From: Exiguobacterium sp. KRL4
Lineage (GTDB): Bacteria > Bacillota > Bacilli > Exiguobacteriales > Exiguobacteriaceae
NCBI RefSeq assembly: GCF_001870785.1
Contig: NZ_MOLV01000001.1
Coordinates: 186,001-250,000, forward strand
DNA: 64,000 bases
Direction of reading: 5' to 3'
Shown: positions 24,873-34,034 of the stretch, piece by piece
Layout of the letters: every line of letters starts with the position of its first letter
How positions within the stretch are numbered: position 1 is the stretch's first letter
Made by a program: the position numbers and the translations under genes
Notes under the pieces: model-generated
Told to the model about the DNA's origin: nothing
What the model saw: only the letters and a program-made list of their open reading frames with translations
The model's database searches: none

Positions 24873-25805
24873 TTAACCAAGTGCGTTCTCATGTAGGTTA
24901 TCTTCCTGTTTTTCGAGTGCTTCAAACGCATAAATCGCAACCTCGATCTGTGAATCGTCCGGTTCTTTTGTCGTCAAGTACTGTAACCAAAGGCCGGGCA
25001 ACGCAATGACACGTAATCCTTTAATGTTTTGGGCTTTGTTCGTTAACTGTAAAACTTCAAATGACAGACCGATGACGACGGGAAGTAACGCAATCCGAAA
25101 GGCGAGTCGGACCCACAAAGGATCAGTCGGCACGATTAAATAGACGAAAAACCCGACGATGACCGTGAAGATTAAGAAACTTGATCCACATCGGTAATGC
25201 AGGCGACTACTCACTCGAACATTTTCGACGGTCAACGGCCGCCCGCTTTCGACGCAGTTGATGACTTTGTGTTCCGCCCCATGATACTGGAACAGCCGTT
25301 TGACGAGTGGGGTCAAGGAAATCAAATACAAATAAGTGAAGAGAAGTGTCAGTTTAATCGACGCCTCAAGAACATTTTGAATCAAGTGACCGGATAACGC
25401 CGGGAAATAGCTGAAGAGTGAGGCTAAAAAAGCAGGCAATAACGTGAACAGCAGCTTACCGAAAAAGAACGACAATACGCCGATGAAGGCAACACCAAGC
25501 CATTTCGTTAATTGTCCTTGATGTGCTTCTTCCGGTTCTTCCTCCCCTGGATTGACGCCGTAACGATCACTTGCGAAGTTCATGTGACTCGCTCCATTGG
25601 CAGAGGACTCGACTAATGCGAATAAACCACGAAGTAAAGGGATTTTTTTACCGATCGCAATCCGTCGGCGAATCGGTTTTTTTTGTTCGAACGTTTCAAT
25701 CGTCGCATCGTTTCGCCGGATTGCGGAGACGGCATGGGTCGCATTTTGGAACATGACACCCTCGACGATGGCTTGTCCACCGACGGGTGCTTTAGCAGTT
25801 TTCAT
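24873..25805 (-). CDS. yqhQ: DUF1385 family membrane protein YqhQ
   Basis: The product is 310 residues from the ATG at 25805, chosen for TAGGATG nine bases upstream; an ATG 12 bases earlier is possible. The DUF1385 hallmark GGQAIVEGVMF is near the start, then IPLLRGLFALVES, and four or so membrane segments; FQYHGAEHKVINCVESG carries conserved His/Cys. It is predicted to be a metal-dependent or prenyl-related membrane protein, with no proven activity. It lies upstream of yqhP on the same strand with a 20-base gap, so one transcript. Confidence 0.85.
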   Translation of the reverse strand: MKTAKAPVGGQAIVEGVMFQNATHAVSAIRRNDATIETFEQKKPIRRRIAIGKKIPLLRGLFALVESSANGASHMNFASDRYGVNPGEEEPEEAHQGQLTKWLGVAFIGVLSFFFGKLLFTLLPAFLASLFSYFPALSGHLIQNVLEASIKLTLLFTYLYLISLTPLVKRLFQYHGAEHKVINCVESGRPLTVENVRVSSRLHYRCGSSFLIFTVIVGFFVYLIVPTDPLWVRLAFRIALLPVVIGLSFEVLQLTNKAQNIKGLRVIALPGLWLQYLTTKEPDDSQIEVAIYAFEALEKQEDNLHENALG

Positions 25806-25962
25806 ATAGAAACGCATCCTATCTTCAAGTAAAATATCGTGTACCGTCAGTTTACTTGATTTGTGGAAAAAAGACTATGCTCAGCTGTCGAAGTCAGATG
25901 AAAATTTGGGAGCCGGAAAACGACTTATGATACAATGACAGGGACAATCTGGAGGTGATGAG

Positions 25963-26385
25963 ATGCGGATATTGATCTTGAATGGACCGAACTTGAATTT
26001 GCTGGGTACACGAGAACCAACTACATATGGAACCGAGACGTTATCTGATTTAGAAGAGCAGCTGAGGGAACGTTTTCAACAGGTTGATTTTCGGTTCATA
26101 CAATCGAATCATGAAGGGGATTTGGTTGATCGGTTACACGAAGCACGAGGATATGACGGAATCGTCTTGAATGCCGCTGCCTATACGCATACGAGCATTG
26201 CCTTACGGGATGCGATAGCGGCGATTGAAGTGCCGACGATTGAAGTCCACCTGTCGAACGTCCACGCCCGTGAATCGTTTCGACACCACTCGATGTTAGC
26301 ACCGGTTTGTCGTGGGGTCATCAGTGGACTCGGCATGAAGGGGTATCTACTAGCTGTTGAGGCATTGATTCATCCGTCTACATAA
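25963..26385 (+). CDS. aroQ: 3-dehydroquinate dehydratase, type II
   Basis: The product is 140 residues; its ATG has GGAGGTGATGAG. It dehydrates 3-dehydroquinate to 3-dehydroshikimate as a dodecamer. Motifs are [17 protein letters not shown] (catalytic Arg and Tyr), [26 protein letters not shown] and [16 protein letters not shown] (catalytic His). It forms an operon with pepQ and efp as in B. subtilis yqhS-yqhT-efp. Confidence 0.95.
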   Translation: MRILILNGPNLNLLGTREPTTYGTETLSDLEEQLRERFQQVDFRFIQSNHEGDLVDRLHEARGYDGIVLNAAAYTHTSIALRDAIAAIEVPTIEVHLSNVHARESFRHHSMLAPVCRGVISGLGMKGYLLAVEALIHPST

Positions 26386-26404
26386 TAAAAGGGGGAAAAC
26401 AGAC

Positions 26405-27469
26405 ATGAAACATCGTATCGAAGCACTTCAAACGGCACTTAAAGAACGTGACTTACCAGGTCTTCTCGTGACGAAGGCAGAAAACATTCGTTATATTTCC
26501 GGATTTACCGGTTCGAGTGGTGCATGTCTTGTGACAGCTGAACAAGCCTATTTCGTAACGGATTTCCGTTATACGGAACAAGCGGCGGATCAAGTCAAAG
26601 GAATGGAAATCGTTCAAATCGAACGGTCTATTCCAGAGACGATGGGAGAATTGATGGTGGGTGCACGTGTCCGTGCAGTTGGCGTCGAAAAAGATGCGAT
26701 GACGCTCAGTTCATTTGAAGCTTTCGATCAAGCTTCTTCGGTCGAGTTGGTACCGACGACGGGAATCGTCGAAAACCTACGCTTGATTAAGGATTCTTCA
26801 GAGATTAAGATGATTAAGGAAGCGGTGGAGTTGGCTGATGCCACGTTCCACCACATCTTGACGTATATTCAAGCAGGCAGAACCGAGCTCGAAGTATCGA
26901 ATGAATTGGAATTCTTCATGCGCAAACAAGGCGCGACGTCTTCTTCTTTCGATACGATTGTTGCTTCCGGTTACCGTTCGGCGTTACCCCATGGCGTCGC
27001 AAGTTCAAAAGTCATTCAGACGGGCGAACTCGTCACACTGGATTTCGGTGCGCTTCTGAATGGATACGTATCGGACATCACGCGTACCGTCGCAATCGGA
27101 CCAATTAGTCCGGAGTTACAAAAGATTTATGATACGGTGCTAAAAGCACAGCTTGCGGGTGTAGATGGACTTCGTCCTGGTATTACCGGAATCGAAGCCG
27201 ATGCATTGACACGCGATATCATCAAAGACGCGGGATACGGAGAGTACTTCGGACATTCGACAGGACATGGAATCGGTCTAGAGGTGCATGAAGGACCGGG
27301 ACTATCGTTCCGTTCCGAAACGAAACTTGAGCCGGGGATGATCGTAACCGTCGAACCGGGTATTTACGTTCCGCAAGTCGGAGGATGCCGGATTGAGGAC
27401 GATGTTTTGATTACCGCATCAGGGCGTGAGATTCTATCGTCTTCACCAAAAGAACTGATCACACTTTAA
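26405..27469 (+). CDS. pepQ: Xaa-Pro dipeptidase/aminopeptidase (M24 family, YqhT)
   Basis: The product is 354 residues; its ATG follows AAAGGGGGAAAAC. An N-terminal creatinase-like domain (about 1-125) precedes the pita-bread catalytic domain. All five metal ligands are seen: Asp in LDFGALLNG, Asp in SDITRT, His in GHSTGHGIGLEVHE, and Glu in VTVEPGIYVP and in RIEDDVLI. It cleaves peptides with proline in the second position. Being next to efp, which helps translate polyproline, is a conserved arrangement. Confidence 0.92.
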   Translation: MKHRIEALQTALKERDLPGLLVTKAENIRYISGFTGSSGACLVTAEQAYFVTDFRYTEQAADQVKGMEIVQIERSIPETMGELMVGARVRAVGVEKDAMTLSSFEAFDQASSVELVPTTGIVENLRLIKDSSEIKMIKEAVELADATFHHILTYIQAGRTELEVSNELEFFMRKQGATSSSFDTIVASGYRSALPHGVASSKVIQTGELVTLDFGALLNGYVSDITRTVAIGPISPELQKIYDTVLKAQLAGVDGLRPGITGIEADALTRDIIKDAGYGEYFGHSTGHGIGLEVHEGPGLSFRSETKLEPGMIVTVEPGIYVPQVGGCRIEDDVLITASGREILSSSPKELITL

Positions 27470-27502
27470 AACAGCAAGATCAACATTTAGGAGGAACTTT
27501 TC

Positions 27503-28069
27503 ATGGTATCAGTAAACGATTTAAAAACAGGATTAACAATTAAGACATCAGACGGAATGATTTGGCAAGTCCTTGAATTTCAACACGTTAAACCAGGTAA
27601 AGGTGCGGCATTCGTCCGGACGAAAATGCGGAACATCCGAAACGGAAACATTCAAGAGATGACATTCCGTGGCGGCGAACGTGTCGAACGTGCTCACATC
27701 GAACGGAATAAAATGCAATATCTTTATCCGATGGGTGAAACGTATGTCTTCATGGATACAGAATCATACGAGCAATTGGAACTGACAACGGCTCAAGTCG
27801 AAGCAGCACTCCCGTTCCTGCTTGAAAACATGGAAGTTCAAATTGCCATCTACAACGGTGAAGTTCTTGGAATCGAACTTCCGAATACGATCGTCATGAC
27901 GATTGTCGAAGCAGAGCCGGGAGTCAAAGGGGATACAGCATCAAACGTCAAGAAAAATGCAACGGTTGAGACGGGACATATCATCCACGTCCCACTCTTC
28001 ATCGAAGCAGGAGAAAAAGTAACAGTTGATACACGTACTGGTGATTTCACAGGGCGTTACAACGGATAA
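27503..28069 (+). CDS. efp: Translation elongation factor P
   Basis: The product is 188 residues; its ATG has AGGAGGAAC. Three beta-barrel domains are expected; the KOW-like first domain carries [10 protein letters not shown] with the modifiable Lys33. It binds stalled ribosomes between the P and E sites and relieves polyproline arrest. The C-terminal GDFTGRYNG is family typical. A terminator follows. In spore formers the spoIIIA genes come next, but here accB does. Confidence 0.96.
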   Translation: MVSVNDLKTGLTIKTSDGMIWQVLEFQHVKPGKGAAFVRTKMRNIRNGNIQEMTFRGGERVERAHIERNKMQYLYPMGETYVFMDTESYEQLELTTAQVEAALPFLLENMEVQIAIYNGEVLGIELPNTIVMTIVEAEPGVKGDTASNVKKNATVETGHIIHVPLFIEAGEKVTVDTRTGDFTGRYNG

Positions 28070-28080
28070 TTCAGTTAAAA

Positions 28081-28123
28081 CAACGCCCGTTCATCCTCGG
28101 ATTGAATCAACGGGCGTTTTTTT
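28081..28123 (+). terminator. Terminator after efp
   Basis: AACGCCCGTT pairs with AACGGGCGTT, followed by T7. Confidence 0.92.
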
Positions 28124-28171
28124 CTTTTGTCTTGACTTGCGTCCTTTGGTATGACCAGTTAATATTAGTAT

Positions 28172-28199
28172 TTGAGCAGGCATTAGCACCTGGTATAAT
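28172..28199 (+). promoter_or_regulatory. accBC promoter overlapped by a FapR-like operator
   Basis: TTGAGC (28172-28177) and TATAAT (28194-28199) with 16-base spacing form the promoter. TTAGCACCTGGTATAAT (28183-28199) matches the FapR pattern TTAGTACCTGGTACTAA at 13 of 17 positions and covers the spacer and -10. FapR represses fatty-acid genes unless malonyl-CoA is present, and acetyl-CoA carboxylase makes malonyl-CoA. The operator role is inferred from sequence. Confidence 0.55.
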
Positions 28200-28248
28200 A
28201 TTTAAGTATAATAACAAAGGTGAATGTTAAGATAGGGGATGAAGAAAA

Positions 28249-28704
28249 ATGAAAATCGATCAGTTGAAGCAAGTGCTCGAAATGTTGGACCAGTCGAGTG
28301 TCAATGAACTTTCTCTTGAAACCGATACGTATAAGTTAAAATTAAAAAAACAAAATGATAACATTGTTGTCTCACATCAAGCACCGGCTCCGGTGGCAAC
28401 ATCAGCACCGCAAGCTCCAGTGGCAGTCACAGAATCAGCAACGGAACAACCAGACGTTGAAACCGATACGGTGACAATCAATGCGCTGATGGTCGGAACG
28501 TTTTATTCGCGTCCGAACCCGGACAAACCATCTTTCGTCAAAGTCGGCGATCAAATCGAAGTCGGTCAAGTCGTCTGTGTGTTAGAAGCAATGAAACTAT
28601 TTAATAATCTGAACTCGGAAGTAGCCGGAACGGTCGTCGAAATTCTCGTCGCAGATGGAGATCTTGTCGAATTTGGACAACCCCTCTTCCGGATTCGTCC
28701 TTGA
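28249..28704 (+). CDS. accB: Acetyl-CoA carboxylase biotin carboxyl carrier protein
   Basis: The product is 151 residues with a helical N-terminus, a Pro/Ala/Val-rich hinge (about 45-75) and a biotinyl domain. The biotin Lys lies in [11 protein letters not shown]. It carries CO2 from AccC to the transcarboxylase AccDA in fatty acid synthesis. It overlaps or abuts the accC ribosome site, so the two are co-translated. Confidence 0.95.
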   Translation: MKIDQLKQVLEMLDQSSVNELSLETDTYKLKLKKQNDNIVVSHQAPAPVATSAPQAPVAVTESATEQPDVETDTVTINALMVGTFYSRPNPDKPSFVKVGDQIEVGQVVCVLEAMKLFNNLNSEVAGTVVEILVADGDLVEFGQPLFRIRP

Positions 28705-28718
28705 GCGAGGTGATGGCA

Positions 28719-30071
28719 ATGGAAAAACTTTTAATAGCGAACCGAGGCGAGATTGCAGTCCGAATCATCCGGGCAGCTAAAGAACTTGGCATTCAGACGG
28801 TTGCGGTCTATTCGACAGCGGATCGTGATGCTTTACATGTCCGACTAGCAGATGAAGCGTATTGTATCGGCGATGTGAGTTCGGCCGCCTCCTACTTAAA
28901 CGTCACGAATATCTTAGCCGTCGCGACCAACCGGAATGTGACGATGATTCACCCCGGATACGGATTTTTGGCTGAAAATGTCGATTTTGCAGAAATGTGT
29001 GAGGCATGCGGCATCAAATTCGTCGGACCGACATCGGATGCGATTCGTCAAATGGGGATCAAAGATGTCGCTAAAAAAACAATGATAGCCTGTGGCGTGC
29101 CGGTCGTACCGGGTTCGGACGGGACGGTCACGGACGACGAAGCGTTGCAACTGGCAGACGAGATCGGATACCCGGTCATCATAAAGGCTACGGCAGGCGG
29201 CGGTGGTAAAGGAATTCGTGTCGCCCGTTCGAAGGCGGAACTCGTGACAGGACTAGATGAGACACGCCGTGAGGCAAAACAGGCGTTCGGGAACAGTGAC
29301 GTCTATCTCGAACGTTTCATTGAAGAGTTTCGTCACGTCGAAGTCCAAGTCTTGGCAGATCGCCATGGTAACGTGATTCATTTAGGGGAGCGAGACTGTA
29401 CGGTCCAGCGACGGATGCAAAAATTAATCGAAGAAGCACCGTCACCGGCAGTCAGTCCGGCGACACGCTTAAAAATGGGGGAAGCAGCCGTCAAAGCGGC
29501 GAAGGCGATTGACTACACGGGAGCTGGGACCATCGAGTTCATCTTCGTCGAAGAGACGGAAGAGTTTTTCTTCATGGAGATGAATACGCGGATTCAGGTC
29601 GAACATCCCGTAACCGAGATGATCACCGGATTTGATCTTGTGCAGGCACAGCTTCAGGTTGCGCTGGATCATCCGTTAGCGGTCCAACAGGAGGATATCG
29701 AATTCCGGGGTCATTCGATTGAATGCCGGATCAATGCGGAAGATCCGGATTACGACTTCCGTCCGCATGCGGGACGTGTCACACAGTATGTCACACCGGG
29801 TGGGATGGGCGTCCGTATCGACAGTGCCGTATATCCGGGTTACATGATTCCACCGTACTATGATTCGATGGTCGCGAAATTGATCGTGCATGCTGAAACA
29901 CGAGAAGAGGCGTGTGCGAAGATGGAACGCGCTTTATCGGAATTTTGGATCGAAGGGGTCAAAACGACGATTCCTTTCCATCAAAAAGTCTTGGCACATC
30001 CCGTGTTTCGCCGTGGAACATTTACGACGAAGTTTACGGAACGTGAACTGAAGGCAGAAATCGTGAAATGA
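28719..30071 (+). CDS. accC: Acetyl-CoA carboxylase biotin carboxylase
   Basis: The product is 450 residues from ATG 28719, the usual family length; GAGGTGAT is just upstream, and a TTG 18 bases earlier is rejected. The ATP-grasp fold includes [43 protein letters not shown] and the catalytic RINAEDP region. It carboxylates the AccB biotin with bicarbonate and ATP. A terminator follows. The Asp23-family gene yqhY found after accC in B. subtilis is missing. Confidence 0.96.
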   Translation: MEKLLIANRGEIAVRIIRAAKELGIQTVAVYSTADRDALHVRLADEAYCIGDVSSAASYLNVTNILAVATNRNVTMIHPGYGFLAENVDFAEMCEACGIKFVGPTSDAIRQMGIKDVAKKTMIACGVPVVPGSDGTVTDDEALQLADEIGYPVIIKATAGGGGKGIRVARSKAELVTGLDETRREAKQAFGNSDVYLERFIEEFRHVEVQVLADRHGNVIHLGERDCTVQRRMQKLIEEAPSPAVSPATRLKMGEAAVKAAKAIDYTGAGTIEFIFVEETEEFFFMEMNTRIQVEHPVTEMITGFDLVQAQLQVALDHPLAVQQEDIEFRGHSIECRINAEDPDYDFRPHAGRVTQYVTPGGMGVRIDSAVYPGYMIPPYYDSMVAKLIVHAETREEACAKMERALSEFWIEGVKTTIPFHQKVLAHPVFRRGTFTTKFTERELKAEIVK

Positions 30072-30076
30072 TTGAG

Positions 30077-30110
30077 GACGGGAGCTGATGGATTTAACTC
30101 CCGTCTTTTT
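30077..30110 (+). terminator. Terminator after accC
   Basis: GACGGGAG pairs with CTCCCGTC, followed by five T residues. Confidence 0.9.
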
Positions 30111-30189
30111 GGCGTTCTCTATGTTTTTTGAAAAAGGAATGTGCTAAACTAATTGATTGAGAACGATAAAAAAAGGAGCACGTAAAATC

Positions 30190-30606
30190 ATGATGAAACG
30201 ACATATGGCACGCGAACTCGCAGTACAGTCTTTGTTCCAGATGGAACTCTCGGATCTATCTGCACAAGAAGCCATTTCATTCGCAGTAGAAGGTAAAGAA
30301 TATGATACGTTTGTAGAACAATTAGTAGTCGGCGTCGAAGCCAACAAACCAGAAATCGATCAAAAATTACGCGCGGCACTTGTGAACTGGTCATTCGAAC
30401 GTCTCGGGAACATCGAGCGGACGATTCTCCGTCTTGCTGTCTATGAGTTGTTATTTGAACCAAAGATTCCTGTTCGAGTGACGATCAATGAAGCGATTGA
30501 ATTGACGAAGGCGTTTGCCGATGAAGAAGCAACTAAAATCGTCAATGGTGTGTTAGGGAAAGTCGCACAAGAAGTCGACAAAGAGGGTTCGAAAGAGAAC
30601 TCGTAA
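30190..30606 (+). CDS. nusB: Transcription antitermination factor NusB
   Basis: The product is 138 residues from ATG 30190 with AAAAGGAG upstream; an upstream TTG start is rejected. The all-helical NusB fold is recognisable from RHMARELAVQSLFQMEL, LGNIERTILRLAVYELLF and VTINEAIELTKAFADEEATKIVNGVLGK. With NusE it binds boxA RNA and supports rRNA transcription. It starts the co-directional run to spo0A. Confidence 0.94.
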   Translation: MMKRHMARELAVQSLFQMELSDLSAQEAISFAVEGKEYDTFVEQLVVGVEANKPEIDQKLRAALVNWSFERLGNIERTILRLAVYELLFEPKIPVRVTINEAIELTKAFADEEATKIVNGVLGKVAQEVDKEGSKENS

Positions 30607-30674
30607 GTCACTAAAAAGAGAAAGTAAGTCAGGCACAGAGTGAAGTGAATATTTTTGGGGGAGTGGACAAAATC

Positions 30675-31508
30675 ATGGCAGTCGTAATCGATGGGAAACA
30701 AGTCGCACAATCGTATCGTTTGAAACTGAAAGAAGAAGTCGCACGTCTAAAAGAACAACGTATTCAACCGAAACTAACCGTTATCTTGATCGGGGAAGAT
30801 CCAGCAAGTCAATCTTATGTGCGCGGTAAAGAAAAAGCGGCGCAAGAGATTGGAATGGATTCCGACCTGATCCGTCTACCGGACGAGACGACGGAATCGG
30901 AATTACTTCACTTGATCGAACGATTGAATGTTGATGCGAGTGTCCATGGGATTCTAGTACAATTGCCTCTGCCTGCACATATTGATGAAAGTAAGGTCAT
31001 CTTCGCGATCGCTCCAGAAAAAGACGTCGACGGTTTCCATCCCGTTTCTGTTGGGAAGATGATGATTGGTGAACCGACCTTCTTGCCGTGTACACCAAAC
31101 GGAATTCTTCATCTCGTCAAAGAAATGAATGTCCCGATTGCGGGGCGTCATGTCGTCGTCGTCGGTCGAAGTCAAATCGTCGGGAAGCCGGTTGGGATGT
31201 TGTTTTTGAATGAATCTGCGACCGTGACCTATTGCCATTCGAAAACAGCTGATTTAGCAGCGATGACACGTCAAGCTGACATTCTGATTGTCGCCGTCGG
31301 TGTTCCGAAACTGATTACCGCCGACATGATTAAACCAGGCGCAGTCGTCATCGATGTCGGTGTCAACCGGGTGGATGGGAAATTGGTCGGAGATGTCGAA
31401 TTCGAGACCGTCAAGGAGGTAGCATCGATGATTACGCCTGTACCAGGTGGTGTCGGACCGATGACGATCACGATGTTGCTCCATAATACGATTGAGGCGG
31501 CCAAATGA
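30675..31508 (+). CDS. folD: Methylenetetrahydrofolate dehydrogenase/cyclohydrolase
   Basis: The product is 277 residues from ATG 30675, with GGGGGAG twelve bases upstream. The bifunctional enzyme interconverts 5,10-methylene-, methenyl- and 10-formyl-THF with NADP. Motifs are GEDPASQSYVRGKEKAA (catalytic Lys), QLPLPAHID, VVVVGRSQIVGKPVGMLF and TPVPGGVGPMT. It overlaps xseA by four bases. Confidence 0.95.
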   Translation: MAVVIDGKQVAQSYRLKLKEEVARLKEQRIQPKLTVILIGEDPASQSYVRGKEKAAQEIGMDSDLIRLPDETTESELLHLIERLNVDASVHGILVQLPLPAHIDESKVIFAIAPEKDVDGFHPVSVGKMMIGEPTFLPCTPNGILHLVKEMNVPIAGRHVVVVGRSQIVGKPVGMLFLNESATVTYCHSKTADLAAMTRQADILIVAVGVPKLITADMIKPGAVVIDVGVNRVDGKLVGDVEFETVKEVASMITPVPGGVGPMTITMLLHNTIEAAK

Positions 31509-32848
31509 CGAACCCCCTTCAGGTTTCCGAGCTTGTCAGTTATGTGAAACGTGAACTCGAAAGTGATTCGTTGCTGCAACAAGTCCAGGTGGTGGGAGAA
31601 GTGTCGAACTTTAAACGGCACTCTTCCGGTCACCTTTATTTTACGTTGAAAGATGAACAGTCGCGGATGAAGGCAGTCATGTTTGCACGCGACGCGAGTC
31701 GTGTCAAAACAGATATCCGAGACGGAGCCCGTGTCGTCATTACGGCGAGACTTTCGGTGTATCTGGCATCAGGCGAAATGCAACTGTATGTCGAACGGAT
31801 GATGGAAGACGGTGTAGGTGCGCTCTACGAAGCATATGTCCGATTAAAAGAGGATGTCGAAGCCCGGGGATGGTTTGATGCGGAACATAAACAATCGATT
31901 CCCGCATTTCCGCAAAAAATCGGAATCGTGACGTCACCAAAAGGCGCCGCTTTACATGATATCGCGACGACTTTACGCCGCCGTTATCCGCAAGCCGCCA
32001 TCGTCTTTGCCCCTGTCCTCGTCCAAGGAAAAGAAGCGGTTCCCCAACTTGTCCGGGCCATTGAAGCGATGAACGAACATCAGGCATGTGATGTCATGAT
32101 CATCGGTCGGGGTGGCGGATCGATCGAGGAACTGTGGGCCTTTAATGAGATGGCCGTTGTGACAGCGATTTATGAATCCGTGATTCCGGTTGTTTCCGCC
32201 GTTGGTCACGAAACGGACTTTACGATTGCCGATTTCGTCGCAGATGTCCGGGCAGCGACACCAACGGCCGCAGCAGAATTGGTGTCGCCGGAAGCCGCGG
32301 AAATCGAAAAACGTGTGGTCGAGTTGAAGCGTCGTCTGACCCGCAACTACGATCAATACATCAAAGAACGTAAAGACCAAGTGACGCGCCTCGCTGGGAG
32401 CTATGGTTTAAAATCACCACGGGTCCTGTTAGGGTTAAAACAAGAACGGTTAGACCGGGCGGAGATGGGACTCAGTCGAATCAGCAGGCAGATGATGCAA
32501 GCGAAACAGCAGGCATTAGGAGATATCTCGAACCGGATGAAGCGGATTCCATTACGAGAACGGCTGGCGGATCAAACGCGTGAACTGATTCGGGCCCGTA
32601 AACAGTTGGAACAGATCCATTACGTCATGCGTTCGAAACAGGAACGACTTCATCAAATGATCGCCCGTCTCGATTCGGTCAGTCCAACACAAGTGCTCCT
32701 GCGCGGGTATACGTATGTCGAACAGGACGGACAACTGATCCGTTCAGTCCACCAATTGTCAGATCAGACCTTCCGGGTTCAGTTTCATGACGGAAGTATC
32801 CTAGCGAAACGAGAGGATGAAGAAGATGGAAACGGAACAATCATTTGA
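31505..32848 (+). CDS. xseA: Exodeoxyribonuclease VII large subunit
   Basis: The product is 447 residues, ATG overlapping the folD stop (ATGA). The N-terminal OB fold (about 1-100) includes GEVSNFKRHSSGHLYFTLKDE. The catalytic core has the VTSPKGAALHDI and IIGRGGGSIEELWAFN motifs and ends with coiled coil. With XseB it degrades single-stranded DNA to oligonucleotides. It overlaps xseB by 23 bases. Confidence 0.94.
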   Translation: MTNPLQVSELVSYVKRELESDSLLQQVQVVGEVSNFKRHSSGHLYFTLKDEQSRMKAVMFARDASRVKTDIRDGARVVITARLSVYLASGEMQLYVERMMEDGVGALYEAYVRLKEDVEARGWFDAEHKQSIPAFPQKIGIVTSPKGAALHDIATTLRRRYPQAAIVFAPVLVQGKEAVPQLVRAIEAMNEHQACDVMIIGRGGGSIEELWAFNEMAVVTAIYESVIPVVSAVGHETDFTIADFVADVRAATPTAAAELVSPEAAEIEKRVVELKRRLTRNYDQYIKERKDQVTRLAGSYGLKSPRVLLGLKQERLDRAEMGLSRISRQMMQAKQQALGDISNRMKRIPLRERLADQTRELIRARKQLEQIHYVMRSKQERLHQMIARLDSVSPTQVLLRGYTYVEQDGQLIRSVHQLSDQTFRVQFHDGSILAKREDEEDGNGTII

Positions 32849-33047
32849 AGCTGCGCTGGAACGGCTAGAAGAAATCGTCGAATTGCTTGAAGAAGGGGAA
32901 GCGCCACTTGAGCAAGCGATGATTTTGTACGAAGAAGGTGTCAAACTGACGGCGCTCTGCCAGAGCAAGTTGTCGACGGCGGAACAAAGACTGGATCAAA
33001 TCTTGGAGCAAGATGGTACGTTACGAGAAAAAGGGGGATCACAATGA
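32826..33047 (+). CDS. xseB: Exodeoxyribonuclease VII small subunit
   Basis: The product is 73 residues from ATG 32826, chosen because GAGAGGA then lies at eight bases; an ATG nine bases earlier is possible. The helical hairpin FEAALERLEEIVELLEEGEAPLEQAMILYEEG is typical. Several copies wrap the XseA coiled coil. Confidence 0.92.
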   Translation: METEQSFEAALERLEEIVELLEEGEAPLEQAMILYEEGVKLTALCQSKLSTAEQRLDQILEQDGTLREKGGSQ

Positions 33048-33913
33048 TTGTTTTGACAGAGTGGAAAACGCAAGTTGAACAGGCACTCGAAACGTTCATG
33101 AATCGATTGGATGCACCAGACCGTCTGCGGTCAGCGATGCGTTATTCGCTTGATGCCGGTGGAAAACGTGTCCGCCCTGCCTTGATTTATGCCGTCCTTG
33201 ATGCGTATGGGATCGACCGGAAGATGGGAGATGCGACGGCAGCGGCACTTGAGATGATTCATACATATTCGCTGATTCACGACGATCTACCGGCGATGGA
33301 TGATGATGACATGCGACGTGGACGACCAACCAACCATATTCAATTCGACGAAGCGACGGCTATCCTTGCGGGTGACGCCTTGCTGACCAATGCCTTTACC
33401 TGTTTACTGGAGACAACAGCGACAGCTGACATCAAGGTGAAGTTGATCGAGCGGCTCGCGACGGCGGCCGGGGCGGCCGGGATGGTCGGCGGTCAACTCG
33501 ACGATATGCTCGGAGAACGTGGTGGCATCAGTGATGCGCAGGAACTTGAATCGATTCACCGACGGAAAACAGGTGCCTTGTTGATCTTTGCGGTCGAAGC
33601 GGGCGGTATTTTGGCGCAAGTCACGGATACAGACATTGATCATTTGAAACGATACGGACGTCATCTCGGGATTGCATTCCAAATCCAAGACGATATTTTG
33701 GATGTGACGGGGGATGCCGAAAAAATTGGTAAACCGGTCGGTAGTGATGAAGGAAACGATAAAGCGACCTATCCGAAACTACTAGGTCTTGACGGAGCGA
33801 AACGTGCACTTGCAGCACAAGTGACCGCGGCGAATGAAGCAATCGAAGCTCTATCGGTCGAAGCGGCTCCGCTCAAGGAACTACTTGATTTTGTCGTCAA
33901 GCGAGACCATTAA
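33044..33913 (+). CDS. ispA: Farnesyl diphosphate synthase (polyprenyl synthetase)
   Basis: The product is 289 residues, ATG overlapping the xseB stop. Two Asp-rich motifs are seen, HDDLPAMDDDDMRRGRPT and QIQDDILDVTGD, plus GGKRVRPAL. It condenses IPP with DMAPP and GPP to C15 farnesyl diphosphate in the cytosol, feeding undecaprenyl and quinone synthesis. It sits next to dxs, which makes the IPP precursor. Confidence 0.94.
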   Translation: MIVLTEWKTQVEQALETFMNRLDAPDRLRSAMRYSLDAGGKRVRPALIYAVLDAYGIDRKMGDATAAALEMIHTYSLIHDDLPAMDDDDMRRGRPTNHIQFDEATAILAGDALLTNAFTCLLETTATADIKVKLIERLATAAGAAGMVGGQLDDMLGERGGISDAQELESIHRRKTGALLIFAVEAGGILAQVTDTDIDHLKRYGRHLGIAFQIQDDILDVTGDAEKIGKPVGSDEGNDKATYPKLLGLDGAKRALAAQVTAANEAIEALSVEAAPLKELLDFVVKRDH

Positions 33914-33917
33914 CAGG

Positions 33918-33944
33918 GACGGCGTAGCACGCCGTCTTTTTTTT
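33918..33944 (+). terminator. Terminator after ispA
   Basis: GACGGCG pairs with CGCCGTC in a 7-bp GC-rich stem, followed by eight T residues. It would separate nusB-ispA from dxs, whose own promoter must lie in the next 90 bases. Confidence 0.92.
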
Positions 33945-34034
33945 ATGCGCCCGGAATGTGGCGTTCGAAAGATTGTTCTAGTACAATGTAGGGTACAAAC
34001 CATATAAGAATGTAAGGGAAAGAGGCGGTAAGGT

